From Dactylorhiza incarnata (taxonomy: Eukaryota; Streptophyta; Magnoliopsida; Asparagales; Orchidaceae), in assembly GCA_033032865.1 (NCBI GenBank), contig JAWHQI010000051.1, forward strand, positions 11,302,001-11,366,000: DNA of 64,000 nucleotides, written 5' to 3'. Positions 22,283 to 32,477 of the stretch are shown in pieces (the first letter of the stretch is position 1; the number at the start of each line of letters is the position of its first letter). Under the pieces are notes generated by a model. It was given only the letters and a program-made list of their open reading frames with translations. It did not search any database and was not told the DNA's origin. Both the position numbers and the translations under genes were made by a program.

Positions 22283-24201
22283 ATGGTTGGCGAGGCGGAA
22301 ACAGAGGGGCGAGCCAAGTGCGCCAAGGCTTTCCTCGACGGCATTTTCTACTGCGCCAACCTCACGAAGGAGGAATATCGGGCCGCCGCTGACCAGTTCA
22401 TCCACTCCGGTTTCGTGGCTCGCTGCCCTACCGATAGGGATTCCCTCAGCGACCCGCACCCGGACGAGCTCGCAATTCCTGTCGCCCATTTCGAAAATGG
22501 GTTTCGACTCCCTCTCTGGCCGGAAGTGCGCCAGGTATTATCTATTTCTCATCCTTGGCTTCCCTGAATTGCTTTGCGAACAGCGCTTAATGTTTGTCGG
22601 CTTTTCCAGGTGCTAAAGTACTTCGGCATCCTGCCGAGCCAGCTGACGCCGAACGCGATCGCCGTGGTGGTCGCGTTCGCCAGTTACCTCAGGGCGGAGA
22701 GGATCGAGTTCAACCTGCTCGGCTTCCGCAAGATCTTCTCATTTCGCGCGAACAGGGACGGAACGGCTCACTTTGCGAGCCAGCATGTTACCGTCTGCGA
22801 GACGGTGAACAAAACTCATTACTGGACGCAAAAGTTCATTCTGGTGAAGGGTCCCTTCGACAACATCTCTTACATCCCTATCCAGCGAGACGAGGCTTCC
22901 TACCGCCCTCCGATCTCGCTAGGTGGTTGCGACGTGGCACTGTATCAGTTCCTCAAAGGAAAAAACTTCGAGGTCGCCTTCCTCCCAGAGCGAGTGGACC
23001 TCCTTCCCCCCGTCCTTCCGGGAGAAGGTTTTGCTCGAACTCGCCCACTTTCTTAATCCTCTTTCTTTTGATCGTCTAACGCTCGTTATCTTTGTAGGAG
23101 AACGCAATCTTCCCCTCAATCCGCCTCATGCGCCTCCCTCTTCTCTTTCTCCCGGCTCGCTCGCGCGCGTGGCCGTCGAGGCCTGCCACGATGTCCCGAG
23201 CTCCTCATCGAGAAAGAAGCGTCCTCCCTCCCAACGCCGGCCTACTTCGCAGGGGGAGGGGAAGAAGCCCAGGAAGACTCCCTCTGCTGCCAAGGCGAAG
23301 GAGGTTGTGGACCTGTCTGAGCCCGACCTCCCCTCTCCTTCTGCGGATCAGGAGCTCACCAAAGAGGGGGGCGAGCCAGGGGAGACTGTCGTTCGGCCCA
23401 AGCCGTCGAGCCATACTAACTTCGGGCTCGGCATGAAGCTGGCGGATGCGGTAGGCGAACCGGTACTCGCGTGGGATCCTGACCAGAACAAGATCGCCTG
23501 CTCCTCTCTGCTCCCTTCCTGGGTAGAGGCTGGCAAGGCCGGGGGTGAGGCGTTCGCCCTCGCCTTTGGTCTATATGGTCGCGAGGACGCCTCCCTCTTT
23601 CGGTCCTTCATGCCGAGAGGGGTCGTGTACGAGGCGATGCGAGCCCAGTTCCGGGCGATGGAGCTAACACACATGGTGGGTCGTCGGTACCTCACGGCGG
23701 ATAGGGAGATCAAGGAGCTCAAAGTCGAGCTTCAGAAGTCCGCGGATGAAGTCACAGAGCTTAAGGGGAAAGAGGCCTTGTCAGAGGGCCTCCTCGCCAG
23801 CCTTCAAGGCGGGCTGGTAAGTATTGCTCGGTGGAAGTCTCTTCCAGTTTGGCTTCGTTCTCCTCTCGCTAACCCACCTCTTGCAGGACGCCGAGTCCGT
23901 CAGTCAGCTCCACGCGCGGATCGCTGACTTGGAGTTGGAGAACACTTGTCTCAAGGCCCAGGTCCACGACCTGGCCTCGGCGGTGCTACCTCCCCCTCCT
24001 TCGTGAACTGGGACTCGCGGTCAATCGCGGGAAGAGAAGGAAGCCGACCGCAAGAGGTCGATGGAGATCACGGAGCTTGTCCTCGACATACTCAAGGGAG
24101 CGGGCATCATCATCCCCGATGCCATGGAGTTCACCGCGGAGCAAGTCGTTCCCGACTTGTTCGCGCCCATCTCCGAGGCGGAGGGTCGAGAGAGCGATTG
24201 A
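22283..24201 (+). pseudogene. D accessory gene 2: Transposase_28-like protein, spliced, antisense to pol
   Basis: Exons are 22283-22534, 22610-23027, 23098-23816 and 23887-24201. All introns are GT-AG and phases agree (0, 1, 0). The N-terminal part reads FRLPLWPEVRQ, then across intron 1 VLKYFGILPSQLTPNAI. This matches the pattern I know for plant 'putative gypsy type transposon' (Transposase_28) proteins, which occur as accessory ORFs in Tat elements. A basic Ser/Pro-rich linker follows, then a coiled coil (about 23640-23990) and an acidic C-terminus. A TGA at 24004-24006 interrupts the last exon, while the same frame stays open to TGA at 24199-24201; this is most simply a mutated CGA. No catalytic motif is visible. 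The biochemical function is unknown, and DNA binding or a regulatory role is only inference. Confidence 0.75.
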
Positions 24202-24765
24202 AGAGCTGTCCGGCGAGCCACCTTGGTTTTTCTTCTTGTTAATGATGTAAAAGTTTTCCTTTCTTTTTGTTTCCGGCGAGACCGCCGCCGAATTGTAATC
24301 TTTTGTGAGGAATGAAAGGGAATGTTTTGTCAATCTTTTTCTGTGTTATGTTTTATTCATGGTTCGCACGCAGACTTTTCCATTGTGTCCGTGAGGCCCC
24401 TATCTTTTTACGTTCGTGTATGTGGAACTTCATTTAGCGCTCGCGCTCGCCCCTATTTTATCGGCGGCCTTTTCTCGTTGTATTATACCTGGGTCACTTT
24501 CGCCTACCTCATTCGCACTCGCCACTGGCGGGTTCCCGCCGATATCCGCGGTTCGTCGCGAGAACGGACTCCTCCCGGGTCATTTTCCTTATTCGCTTCG
24601 ATACCTTTTGCGAGTGACCTTGCGAGCCATCGACTCTATTACCCTATCGTGAATGATCCTCGTGCGCGAGTGGACCTCTGGTCTCGCCTTGCCCGGGTCT
24701 TGGGGTCGCTCGCGAGCCAGAATCCCCTGGCATGAGTATCTTGTCTTACCTGCTCAACCTACGCA
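24202..24765 (+). other. Non-coding region between D accessory gene 2 and tandem array
   Basis: The probable 3' UTR of gene 2 lies in the T-rich stretch to about 24350. A segment with CTCGC/GCGAG motifs (24430-24725) follows. I see no supported gene. A plus-strand ATG at 24732 opens a frame that runs through the whole left array, but nothing else shows it is translated. Confidence 0.5.
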
Positions 24766-25902
24766 CGGCTTTGCCGGATTCTCCAGAGATCAACCTGGAC
24801 CCCCCGTCTAGTGAGAGCCCGGGAGCAGAATCGATCTGGGGCATTCTAGCACCAACCCTTGTTACCACGCCAGCCTCTCCAGAGATCAACCTGAACCCCC
24901 CGTCTAGTGAGAGCCCGGGAGCGGAATCGATCTGGGGCATTCCAGCACCAACCCTTGTTACTTTGCCAGCCTCTCCAGATATCAACCTGAACCCCCCGTC
25001 TAGTGAGAGCCCGGGAGCGGAATCGATCTGGGGCATTCCAGCACCAACCCTTGTTACTTTGCCAGCCTCTCCAGAGATCAACCTGAACCCCCCATCTAGT
25101 GAGAGCCCGGGAGCGGAATCGATCTGGGGCATTCCACCACCAACCCTTATTACTTTGCCAGCCTCTCCAGAGATCAACCTGAACCCCCCGTCTAGTGATA
25201 GCCCGGGGGCGGAATCGATCTGGGGCATTCCAGCTCCAACCCTTGTTACTTTGCCAGCCTCTCTAGAGATCAACCTGAACCCCACGTCTAGTGAGAGCCC
25301 GGGAGCGGAATCGATCTGGGGCATTCCAGCACCAACCCTTGTTACTTTGCCAGCCTCTCCAGAGATCAACCTGAACCCCCCGTCTAGTGAGAGCCCGGGA
25401 GCGGAATCGATCTGGGGCATTCCAGCACCAACCCGTGTTACTTTGCCAGCCTCTCCAGAGATCAACCTGAACCCCCCGTCTAGTGAGAGCCCGGGAGCGG
25501 AATCGATCTGGGGCATTCCATCACCAACCCTTGTTACTTTGCCAGCCTCTCCAGAGATCAACCTGAACCCCCCGTCTAGTGAGAGCCCGGGAGCAGAATC
25601 GATCTGGGGCATTCCAGCACCAACCCTTGTTACTTTGCCAGCCTCTCCAGAGATCAACCTGAACCCCCCGTCTAGTGAGAGCCCGGGAGCGGAATCGATC
25701 TGGGGCATTCCAGCACCAACCCTTGTTACTTTGCCAGCCTCTCCAGAGATCAACTTGAACCCCCCGTCTAGTGAGAGCCCGGGAGCGGAATCGATCTGGG
25801 GCATTCCAGCTCCAACCCTTGTTACTTTGTCAGCCTCTCCAGAGATCAACCTGAACCCCCCGTCTAGTGAGAGCCCGGGAGCGGAATCGATCTGGGGCAT
25901 TC
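24766..25902. repeat. 96-bp tandem array, left part (about 12 units)
   Basis: About 11.7 units of 96 bp, very similar to one another. The unit is 32 codons long and lacks stops in one frame on each strand, so long ORFs appear on both strands (24732-25943 plus, 24746-25900 minus). The plus unit would read SPEINLNPPSSES and so on; the minus unit would read GMPQIDSAPGLSLDGG and so on. The array lies between the 3' end of D pol and the 3' end of the convergent accessory genes. That position is typical of Tat elements, whose 3' UTRs are known to generate satellite repeats. Element E splits the array at 25902. Confidence 0.92.
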
Positions 25903-27600
25903 TGATAAGTAGGATTTATGCTTATTTTAATTATAGTATTTAGGTTAAATTTAATATAATTTTGTAAATATTATTTATATTTTAGTTAAAAATCACTTCT
26001 TTTATAATTTTAGTTCTAAATATAATTGTATTGTTCTTTTGCAGATTTTTTGGAGATTTTGGTCAAATTTCATAGTACATGCCCTAGGTCACGCCCGTGA
26101 CCAAGGGCGTGTAACATTAAGATCAGTCCAGGAGTTGTTGCCGCGCATTTGAGCTAGTCCACAGCAAGTCACGCCCTCGGTCACGCCCGTGACCCAGAGT
26201 CACGCCCGTGACCAAGGGCGTGTAAATTTAAAGATCACTTCAAGCTTTCCACGTGGACTGTCAGCCACCGAATCCAATGTTGACCCAAGTCACGCCCGTG
26301 ACCAAAGAGTCACGCCCGTGACTTTTCGCGCGTGATCGCTTTTCGCTGCAGCGCCGCACTCAAGCCCATGCCGCATTGATGAAGCCACCCAGGTACACGC
26401 CCGTGACCAAAGTTACACGGGCGTGTAATGTTCTTTTTCGCGACACAGTCACGCAAGACCCACGCCGATGTCGCAGCCGTGCAGAACAAGTATTACACGC
26501 CCTAGGTCACGCCCGTGACCGAGGGCGTGTAACCTGGAATTTTTTCCTATAAATTCAGAGGTTCCCCTCCAGCATTCCTCTCCCTTCCCCCTGCCCATTT
26601 GGGCTGTTCTTGTACAGTTTTCCTTATTTCTTCATGTTTTAGGGTTAGCTTTAATTTCATGTAATTTTGTTATTTCTTTTTTTCATTCCTTGTAATTTTA
26701 TTTCATGCAAGCTAGCTTAGTTTCAATTCCATGCGATGTAATGTAGGTTTTATTTCATGTAATCTCTTTCTTTTATGGCAATGAAAATTTAAGCTTTCTT
26801 TTATTTTCGCAAACTCTCTTTCTTCCTCTTTCTCTCTCTTTCTTGTTTTAATTTTTTTCCTTTAGCAATTATTTTGTAGTCTTGATTTTTAGCAAGCTTT
26901 GAATCAAAATCATCTCTTTCCTTATTATCGTATCTTCTCTCCTTTGATTTATTCTCGAAATATAACGATATCGAGTTCATATTCCGGTTATGAATTTCGG
27001 TATTTGTTTTCGTATTCTAGCTAGCCGAGAGGACGTGCGTACGAATCGATCACTCGAGAATAAAAAGAGTTGCACGCACCCCTCGAGAGAGGATGACGTA
27101 AATCTTCCGGATAGGAGTCAAATCCTATAGTGGGATTCACAGCGTAAAGCAAGTCTTAGGTAATCAATTATAGGACGAGAGTCCGGTTGATTTTTCCTAA
27201 GCTTAGTTGGGCATTAACCTCGAGAGAGGCATGTTCGAGCTTCGGGAATCCCCACGGTCAAGGCTTAGAGTTGAATGATAGTTTTTATCTTTTAATTTCA
27301 TTTCAAAGCGAGTTTTAATCAAGTTTTATTTTCTTTCTTTATTTTCGTTCTCTTTTATTTAGTAGCAATTTAGTTCTCTTTTCCGCTCTCTCTCCGATAA
27401 AATAATAGTCCACTTTCTCGAAGTAGAAGTACTCGACAAACCCGAGTTTAATACGACCTTGGTATTTTTATAAAATATCCTATATTATATACGATAAGGT
27501 ACACTTGCCTTCATCGAATATAGTTTTGGAAAATATCATCAATCTTCTTCGCATTTTTATAAATCATAAACCATAAGAAGAAGTTTAAATTTTCTTATCA
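25903..27600 (+). repeat. Element E 5' LTR
   Basis: TGATAAG...CTTATCA ends. U3 holds about eight GTCACGCCCGTGAC-type near-palindromes, including a near-perfect 40-bp palindrome at 26493-26532. TATA box at 26548-26554. Two CTCGAGAGAGG blocks lie downstream (about 27083 and 27219). Confidence 0.93.
26493..26554 (+). promoter_or_regulatory. Palindrome plus TATA box in element E LTR
   Basis: The 40-bp segment 26493-26532 (TTACACGCCCT... to ...AGGGCGTGTAA) is self-complementary apart from the central pair and one further mismatched pair. The TATAAAT box begins 16 bp after it (26548-26554). The 3' LTR copy is at 30018-30057, with its TATA at 30073-30079. Element F has the same CACGCCC/GGGCGTG motif next to its TATA box. 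Confidence 0.75.
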
Positions 27601-27606
27601 AGTTTT

Positions 27607-27625
27607 TGGCGCCGTTGCCGGGGAT
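27607..27625 (+). other. Element E primer-binding site (Asp tRNA)
   Basis: TGGCGCCGTTGCCGGGGAT lies six bases after the LTR. It is complementary to the 3' end of plant tRNA-Asp, as in Athila elements. Confidence 0.85.
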
Positions 27626-29427
27626 ATTTTGTCGATATTTTGAAAAGAGAAAGCACTATTACTTTTATCAAAAAAAAAAAATATAATAATAATAATAAGT
27701 AACTTTTATGTTTTAATTTTGTGTTTTGTCTTATGGTTTTGAAAGAAAATTTTTGCAGGTAATCGTGATGGTCGTCCGTCTCCATCAGGGACGTACTTCT
27801 TTTCCTCTCCTTGTTCTTTTTCTTTCATAATCATGCTCTTGTATTTTCTATTTTATTATTCTCCATACTTAGCTTTCAACATTGGGGACAATGTTGAACT
27901 TTAAGTATGGGGGTGTATTTCCCTTTCTTTTAAATTATAAAATCGTAGAAAATTTCCCAAAAAAAAAAGAAATTTTTTTGTTTGAAAATCACAAAATTCC
28001 AAAAATATTTGTGTACATAGTTTTGTAAATAGTTTATTTCCTTTTTATCATCTTTTACAAAAGAAAAATTAGCTTTTTCAAAAAAAAAAAAAATTTTTTT
28101 AGAAAACCCAAAAATATTCAAAAAAATTAGAAAATCAAAAATTTAAATTCTCGGAAAGGACGCTTTGGGCTTGAATTCCCATCATAGCCTCTAGTACCTT
28201 GCGAGCCCTTCACCTGGTAGACCTCGGGAAATCCAAGAATTAACAAAAAAAAATTAGGTTTCTTTTTAGTTTATGTTTAGCATTTTTAGTATTTACTTCT
28301 TATCCTAAAAAAATTCCCAAAAAAAAAAAGATAATATTAAAAATTCCAAAAAAAGATAATATCAAAAAAAAAATTTTCCAAAAAAATTATTACATAAAAC
28401 TTAGAAAAAATCCCAAAAATATAATAAGCCCTTACTTTGGTTTTTGTCATTTCCAAAATCATTTTGAGTTTATTTATAAGCATTTATACTTTTTTATTTG
28501 CTAATCATTTATTCTATCATGGTATGCTAAATCTAATTTTTGTCTAAGTGATTTAGTGTTAAGAAATATTTTATGATTTTAATTTGATTAGAGATATTTC
28601 TTTAGCACTTCTTCTCTTTTATTTTAAATAGTTACAAATTTTTAGTAATCTTGCTTAAACACCTTTAGATTTTAATTATTTCTACCTCAAGCTTTTAAAA
28701 TCTTAGGAAAGTTTAAAGTACTAAAATTTGCTCTCAAAATAATTTAATTTATAAGCTAGAAGTCTTTTCTCTACCCTACCCCTTTGATGGCATAAAAAAA
28801 AAGTATTTTAAAAGATCATATGTCATGGGAATAAGAGGATAAAATTCATTAGTCCCTAAAACATATGCACCCAAAATATTTGAAAAGATTATATGGCATG
28901 GAGTAAGAGGATAAAATTCATTACTCCTAAACCATATACATTTTGGGTTGTTGTTAGAAGAGAAAAAAAAATATTTACTTAAAAAAAAAACCACTTTGGT
29001 GAAATGGAAAATCCATCACCTTCATTCAAAGATCTCTTCTTATGCCAAAATTTATGAAACCCCCCCAAACCCAATATCTTTGATCTAGATTTAAATTATG
29101 TTATGGAGAGAGCAATACTTAGTAACTTACATTTTTCCTTTAGCTTTTTCAAAGTTATGGTTTTTATAAATTTTAAATCTATTTTTGTTTGCTTATTACT
29201 CAATTTTGTTAACTAGTTAATATTTTTGAGAACTCTTGGCTAAATATTTTTCTCTTATTATTCTAATTTCATAATTTAGGACTTAATTCGTTGATCCTTA
29301 AATTTTCTTTTTAGCTTACTTATGATTCAATAAATTTTTAGGCTTAATTAAAAATTTTATTAAATGTCTTATAAATATTTCTCATACTTTTGCTCTGGAA
29401 TAGCAAAAACTTAAGTATGGGGGTATT
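27626..29427 (+). other. Element E non-coding interior
   Basis: AT-rich with many poly-A and poly-T runs and no supported ORF. At 27876-27917 the block CAACATTGGGGACAATGTTG is followed by AAGTATGGGGGTG, a central polypurine-like motif shared with F. At 28808-28950 a segment of about 70 bp is duplicated imperfectly, and the same pair exists in F near 55,200-55,400. The 3' polypurine tract TTAAGTATGGGGGTATT (about 29411-29427) precedes the LTR. Confidence 0.75.
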
Positions 29428-31125
29428 TGATAAGTAGGATTTATGCTTATTTTAATTATAGTATTTAGGTTAAATTTAATATAATTTTGTAAATATTATT
29501 TATATTTTAGTTAAAAATCACTTCTTTTATAATTTTAGTTCTAAATATAATTGTATTGTTGTTTTGCAGATTTTTTGGAGATTTTGGTCAAATTTCATAG
29601 TACACGCCCTAGGTCACGCCCGTGACCAAGGGCGTGTAACATTAAGATCAGTCCAGGAGTTGTTGCCGCGCATTTGAGCTAGTCCACAGCAAGTCACGCC
29701 CTCGGTCACGCCCGTGACCCAGAGTCACGCCCATGACCAAGGGCGTGTAAATTTAAAGATCACTTCAAGCTTTCCACGTGGACTGTCAGCCACCGAATCC
29801 AATGTTGACCCAAGTCACGCCCGTGACCAAAGAGTCACGCCCGTGACTTTTCGCGCGTGATCGCTTTTCGCTGCAGCGCCGCACTCAAGCCCATGCCGCA
29901 TTGATGAAGCCACCCAGGTACACGCCCGTGACCAAAGTTACACGGGCGTGTAATGTTCTTTTTCGCGACACAGTCACGCAAGACCCACGCCGATGTCGCA
30001 GCCGTGCAGAACAAGTATTACACGCCCTAGGTCACGCCCGTGACCGAGGGCGTGTAACCTGGAATTTTTTCCTATAAATTCAGAGGTTCCCCTCCAGCAT
30101 TCCTCTCCCTTCCCCCTGCCCATTTGGGCTGTTCTTGTACAGTTTTCCTTATTTCTTCATGTTTTAGGGTTAGCTTTAATTTCATGTAATTTTGTTATTT
30201 CTTTTTTTCATTCCTTGTAATTTTATTTCATGCAAGCTAGCTTAGTTTCAATTCCATGCGATGTAATGTAGGTTTTATTTCATGTAATCTCTTTCTTTTA
30301 TGGCAATGAAAATTTAAGCTTTCTTTTATTTTCGCAAACTCTCTTTCTTCCTCTTTCTCTCTCTTTCTTGTTTTAATTTTTTTCCTTTAGCAATTATTTT
30401 GTAGTCTTGATTTTTAGCAAGCTTTGAATCAAAATCATCTCTTTCCTTATTATCGTATCTTCTCTCCTTTGATTTATTCTCGAAATATAACGATATCGAG
30501 TTCATATTCCGGTTATGAATTTCGGTATTTGTTTTCGTATTCTAGCTAGCCGAGAGGACGTGCGTACGAATCGATCACTCGAGAATAAAAAGAGTTGCAC
30601 GCACCCCTCGAGAGAGGATGACGTAAATCTTCCGGATAGGAGTCAAATCCTATAGTGGGATTCACAGCGTAAAGCAAGTCTTAGGTAATCAATTATAGGA
30701 CGAGAGTCCGGTTGATTTTTCCTAAGCTTAGTTGGGCATTAACCTCGAGAGAGGCATGTTCGAGCTTCGGGAATCCCCACGGTCAAGGCTTAGAGTTGAA
30801 TGATAGTTTTTATCTTTTAATTTCATTTCAAAGCGAGTTTTAATCAAGTTTTATTTTCTTTCTTTATTTTCGTTCTCTTTTATTTAGTAGCAATTTAGTT
30901 CTCTTTTCCGCTCTCTCTCCGATAAAATAATAGTCCGCTTTCTCGAAGTAGAAGTACTCGACAAACCCGAGTTTAATACGACCTTGGTATTTTTATAAAA
31001 TATCCTATATTATATATGATAAGGTACACTTGCCTTCATCGAATATAGTTTTGGAAAATATCATCAATCTTCTTCGCATTTTTATAAATCATAAATCATA
31101 AGAAGAAGTTTAAATTTTCTTATCA
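29428..31125 (+). repeat. Element E 3' LTR
   Basis: Same length as the 5' LTR and nearly identical to it. The 40-bp palindrome is at 30018-30057 and the TATA box at 30073-30079. Confidence 0.93.
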
Positions 31126-32396
31126 CATTCCAGCACCAACCCTTGTTACTTTGCCAGCCTCTCCAGAGATCAACCTGAACCCCCCGTCTAGTGAGAGCCC
31201 GGGAGCGGAATCGATCTAGGGCATTCCAGCACCAACCCTTGTTACTTTGCCAGCCTCTGCAGAGATCAACCTGAACCCCCCGTCTAGTGAGAGCCCGGGA
31301 GCGGAATCGATATGGGGCATTCCAGCTCCAACCCTTGTTACTTTGCCAGCCTCTCCAGAGATCAACCTGAACCCCCCGTCTAGTGAGAGCACGTGAGCGG
31401 AATCGATCTGGGGCATTCCAGCACCAACCCTTGTTACTTTGCCAGCCTCTCCAGAGATCAACCTGAACCCCCCGTCTAGTGAGAGCCCAGGAGCGGAATC
31501 GATCTGGGGCATTCCAGCACCAACCCTTGTTACTTTGCCAGCCTCTCCAGAGATCAACCTGAATCCCTCGTCTAGTGAGAGCCCGGGAGCGGAATCGATC
31601 TGGGGCATTCCAGCTCCAACCCTTGTTACTTTGCCAGCCTCTCCAGAGATCAACCCGAACCCCCCGTCTAGTGAGAGCCCGAGAGCGGAATCGATCTGGG
31701 GCATTCCAGCACCAACCCTTGTTACTTTGCCAGCCTCTCCAGAGATCAACATGAACCCCCCGTCTAGTGAGAGCCCGGGAGTGGAATCGATCTGGGGCAT
31801 TCCAGCACCAACCCTTGTTACTTTGCCAGCCTCTCCAGAGATCAACCTGAACCCCCCGTCTAGTGAGAGCCCGGGAGCGGAATCGATCTGGGGCATTCCA
31901 GCACCAACCCTTGTTACTTTGCCAGCCTCTCCAGAGATCAACCTGAACCCCCCGTCTAGTGAGAGCCCGGGAGCGTAATCGATCTGGGGCATTCCAGCAC
32001 CAACCCTTGTTACTTTGCCAGCCTCTCTAGAGATCAACCTGAACCCCCCGTCTTGTGAGAGCCCGGGAGCGGAATCGATCTGGGGCATTCCAGCACCAAC
32101 CCTTGTTACTTTGCCAGCCTCTCCAGAGATCAACCTGAACCCCCCATCTAGTGAGAGCCCGGGAGCGGAATCGATCTGGGGCATTCCAGCACCAACCCTT
32201 GTTACTTTGCCAGCCTCTCCAGAGATCAACCTGAACCCCCCGTCTAGTGAGAGCTCGGGAGCGGAATCGATCTGGGGCATTCCAGCACCAACCCTTGTTA
32301 CTTTGCCAGCCTCTCCAGAGATCAACCTGAACCCCCCGTCTAGTGAGAGTCCGGGAGCGGAATCGATCTGGGGAATTCCAGCACCATCATACCCAA
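31126..32396. repeat. 96-bp tandem array, right part (about 13 units)
   Basis: Continuation of the array at 24766-25902 after removal of element E and one copy of its target duplication. A minus-strand frame stays open through about 12 units (32481-31216). It stops where one substitution creates CTAG at 31215-31218, which puts a stop in the coding frames of both strands. The plus strand has two more stops (near 31395 and 31977). Together the two parts hold about 25 units, roughly 2.4 kb. Confidence 0.92.
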
Positions 32397-32477
32397 CCTT
32401 TGTCATGTCGGCACGGCAGTAGTTATAAGCGTCATAAGAAAGGAGCAAGACGTTAATTAAACAACATAATAAAGCAC

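Larger units (their letters stand above)
25903..31125 (+). mobile_element. Element E: short non-coding Athila-like element (LARD type)
   Basis: Two LTRs of exactly 1698 bp (25903-27600 and 29428-31125) differ at only about six positions by eye. The target duplication cattc is perfect (25898-25902 and 31126-31130). The 1827-bp interior has a tRNA-Asp PBS and the conserved polypurine motifs but no gag, pol or env. LTR ends, PBS, the CAACATTGGGGACAATGTTG block and the 3' non-coding region all correspond to element F, so E is a deletion derivative of an Athila-like family. Divergence of about 0.35% implies very recent movement by enzymes supplied by another element. Confidence 0.93.

Noticed and set aside
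24732..25943. 403-codon plus-strand ORF (and the 384- and 421-codon minus ORFs) through the 96-bp array
   Set aside because: The openness follows from a stop-free unit whose length is a multiple of three, and both strands are open equally. The position in a Tat 3' region fits satellite-like repeats. I see no domain or independent evidence of translation.
24766..32396. CRISPR-like array
   Set aside because: The units are contiguous 96-bp tandem copies with no unique spacers, inside a plant retrotransposon.
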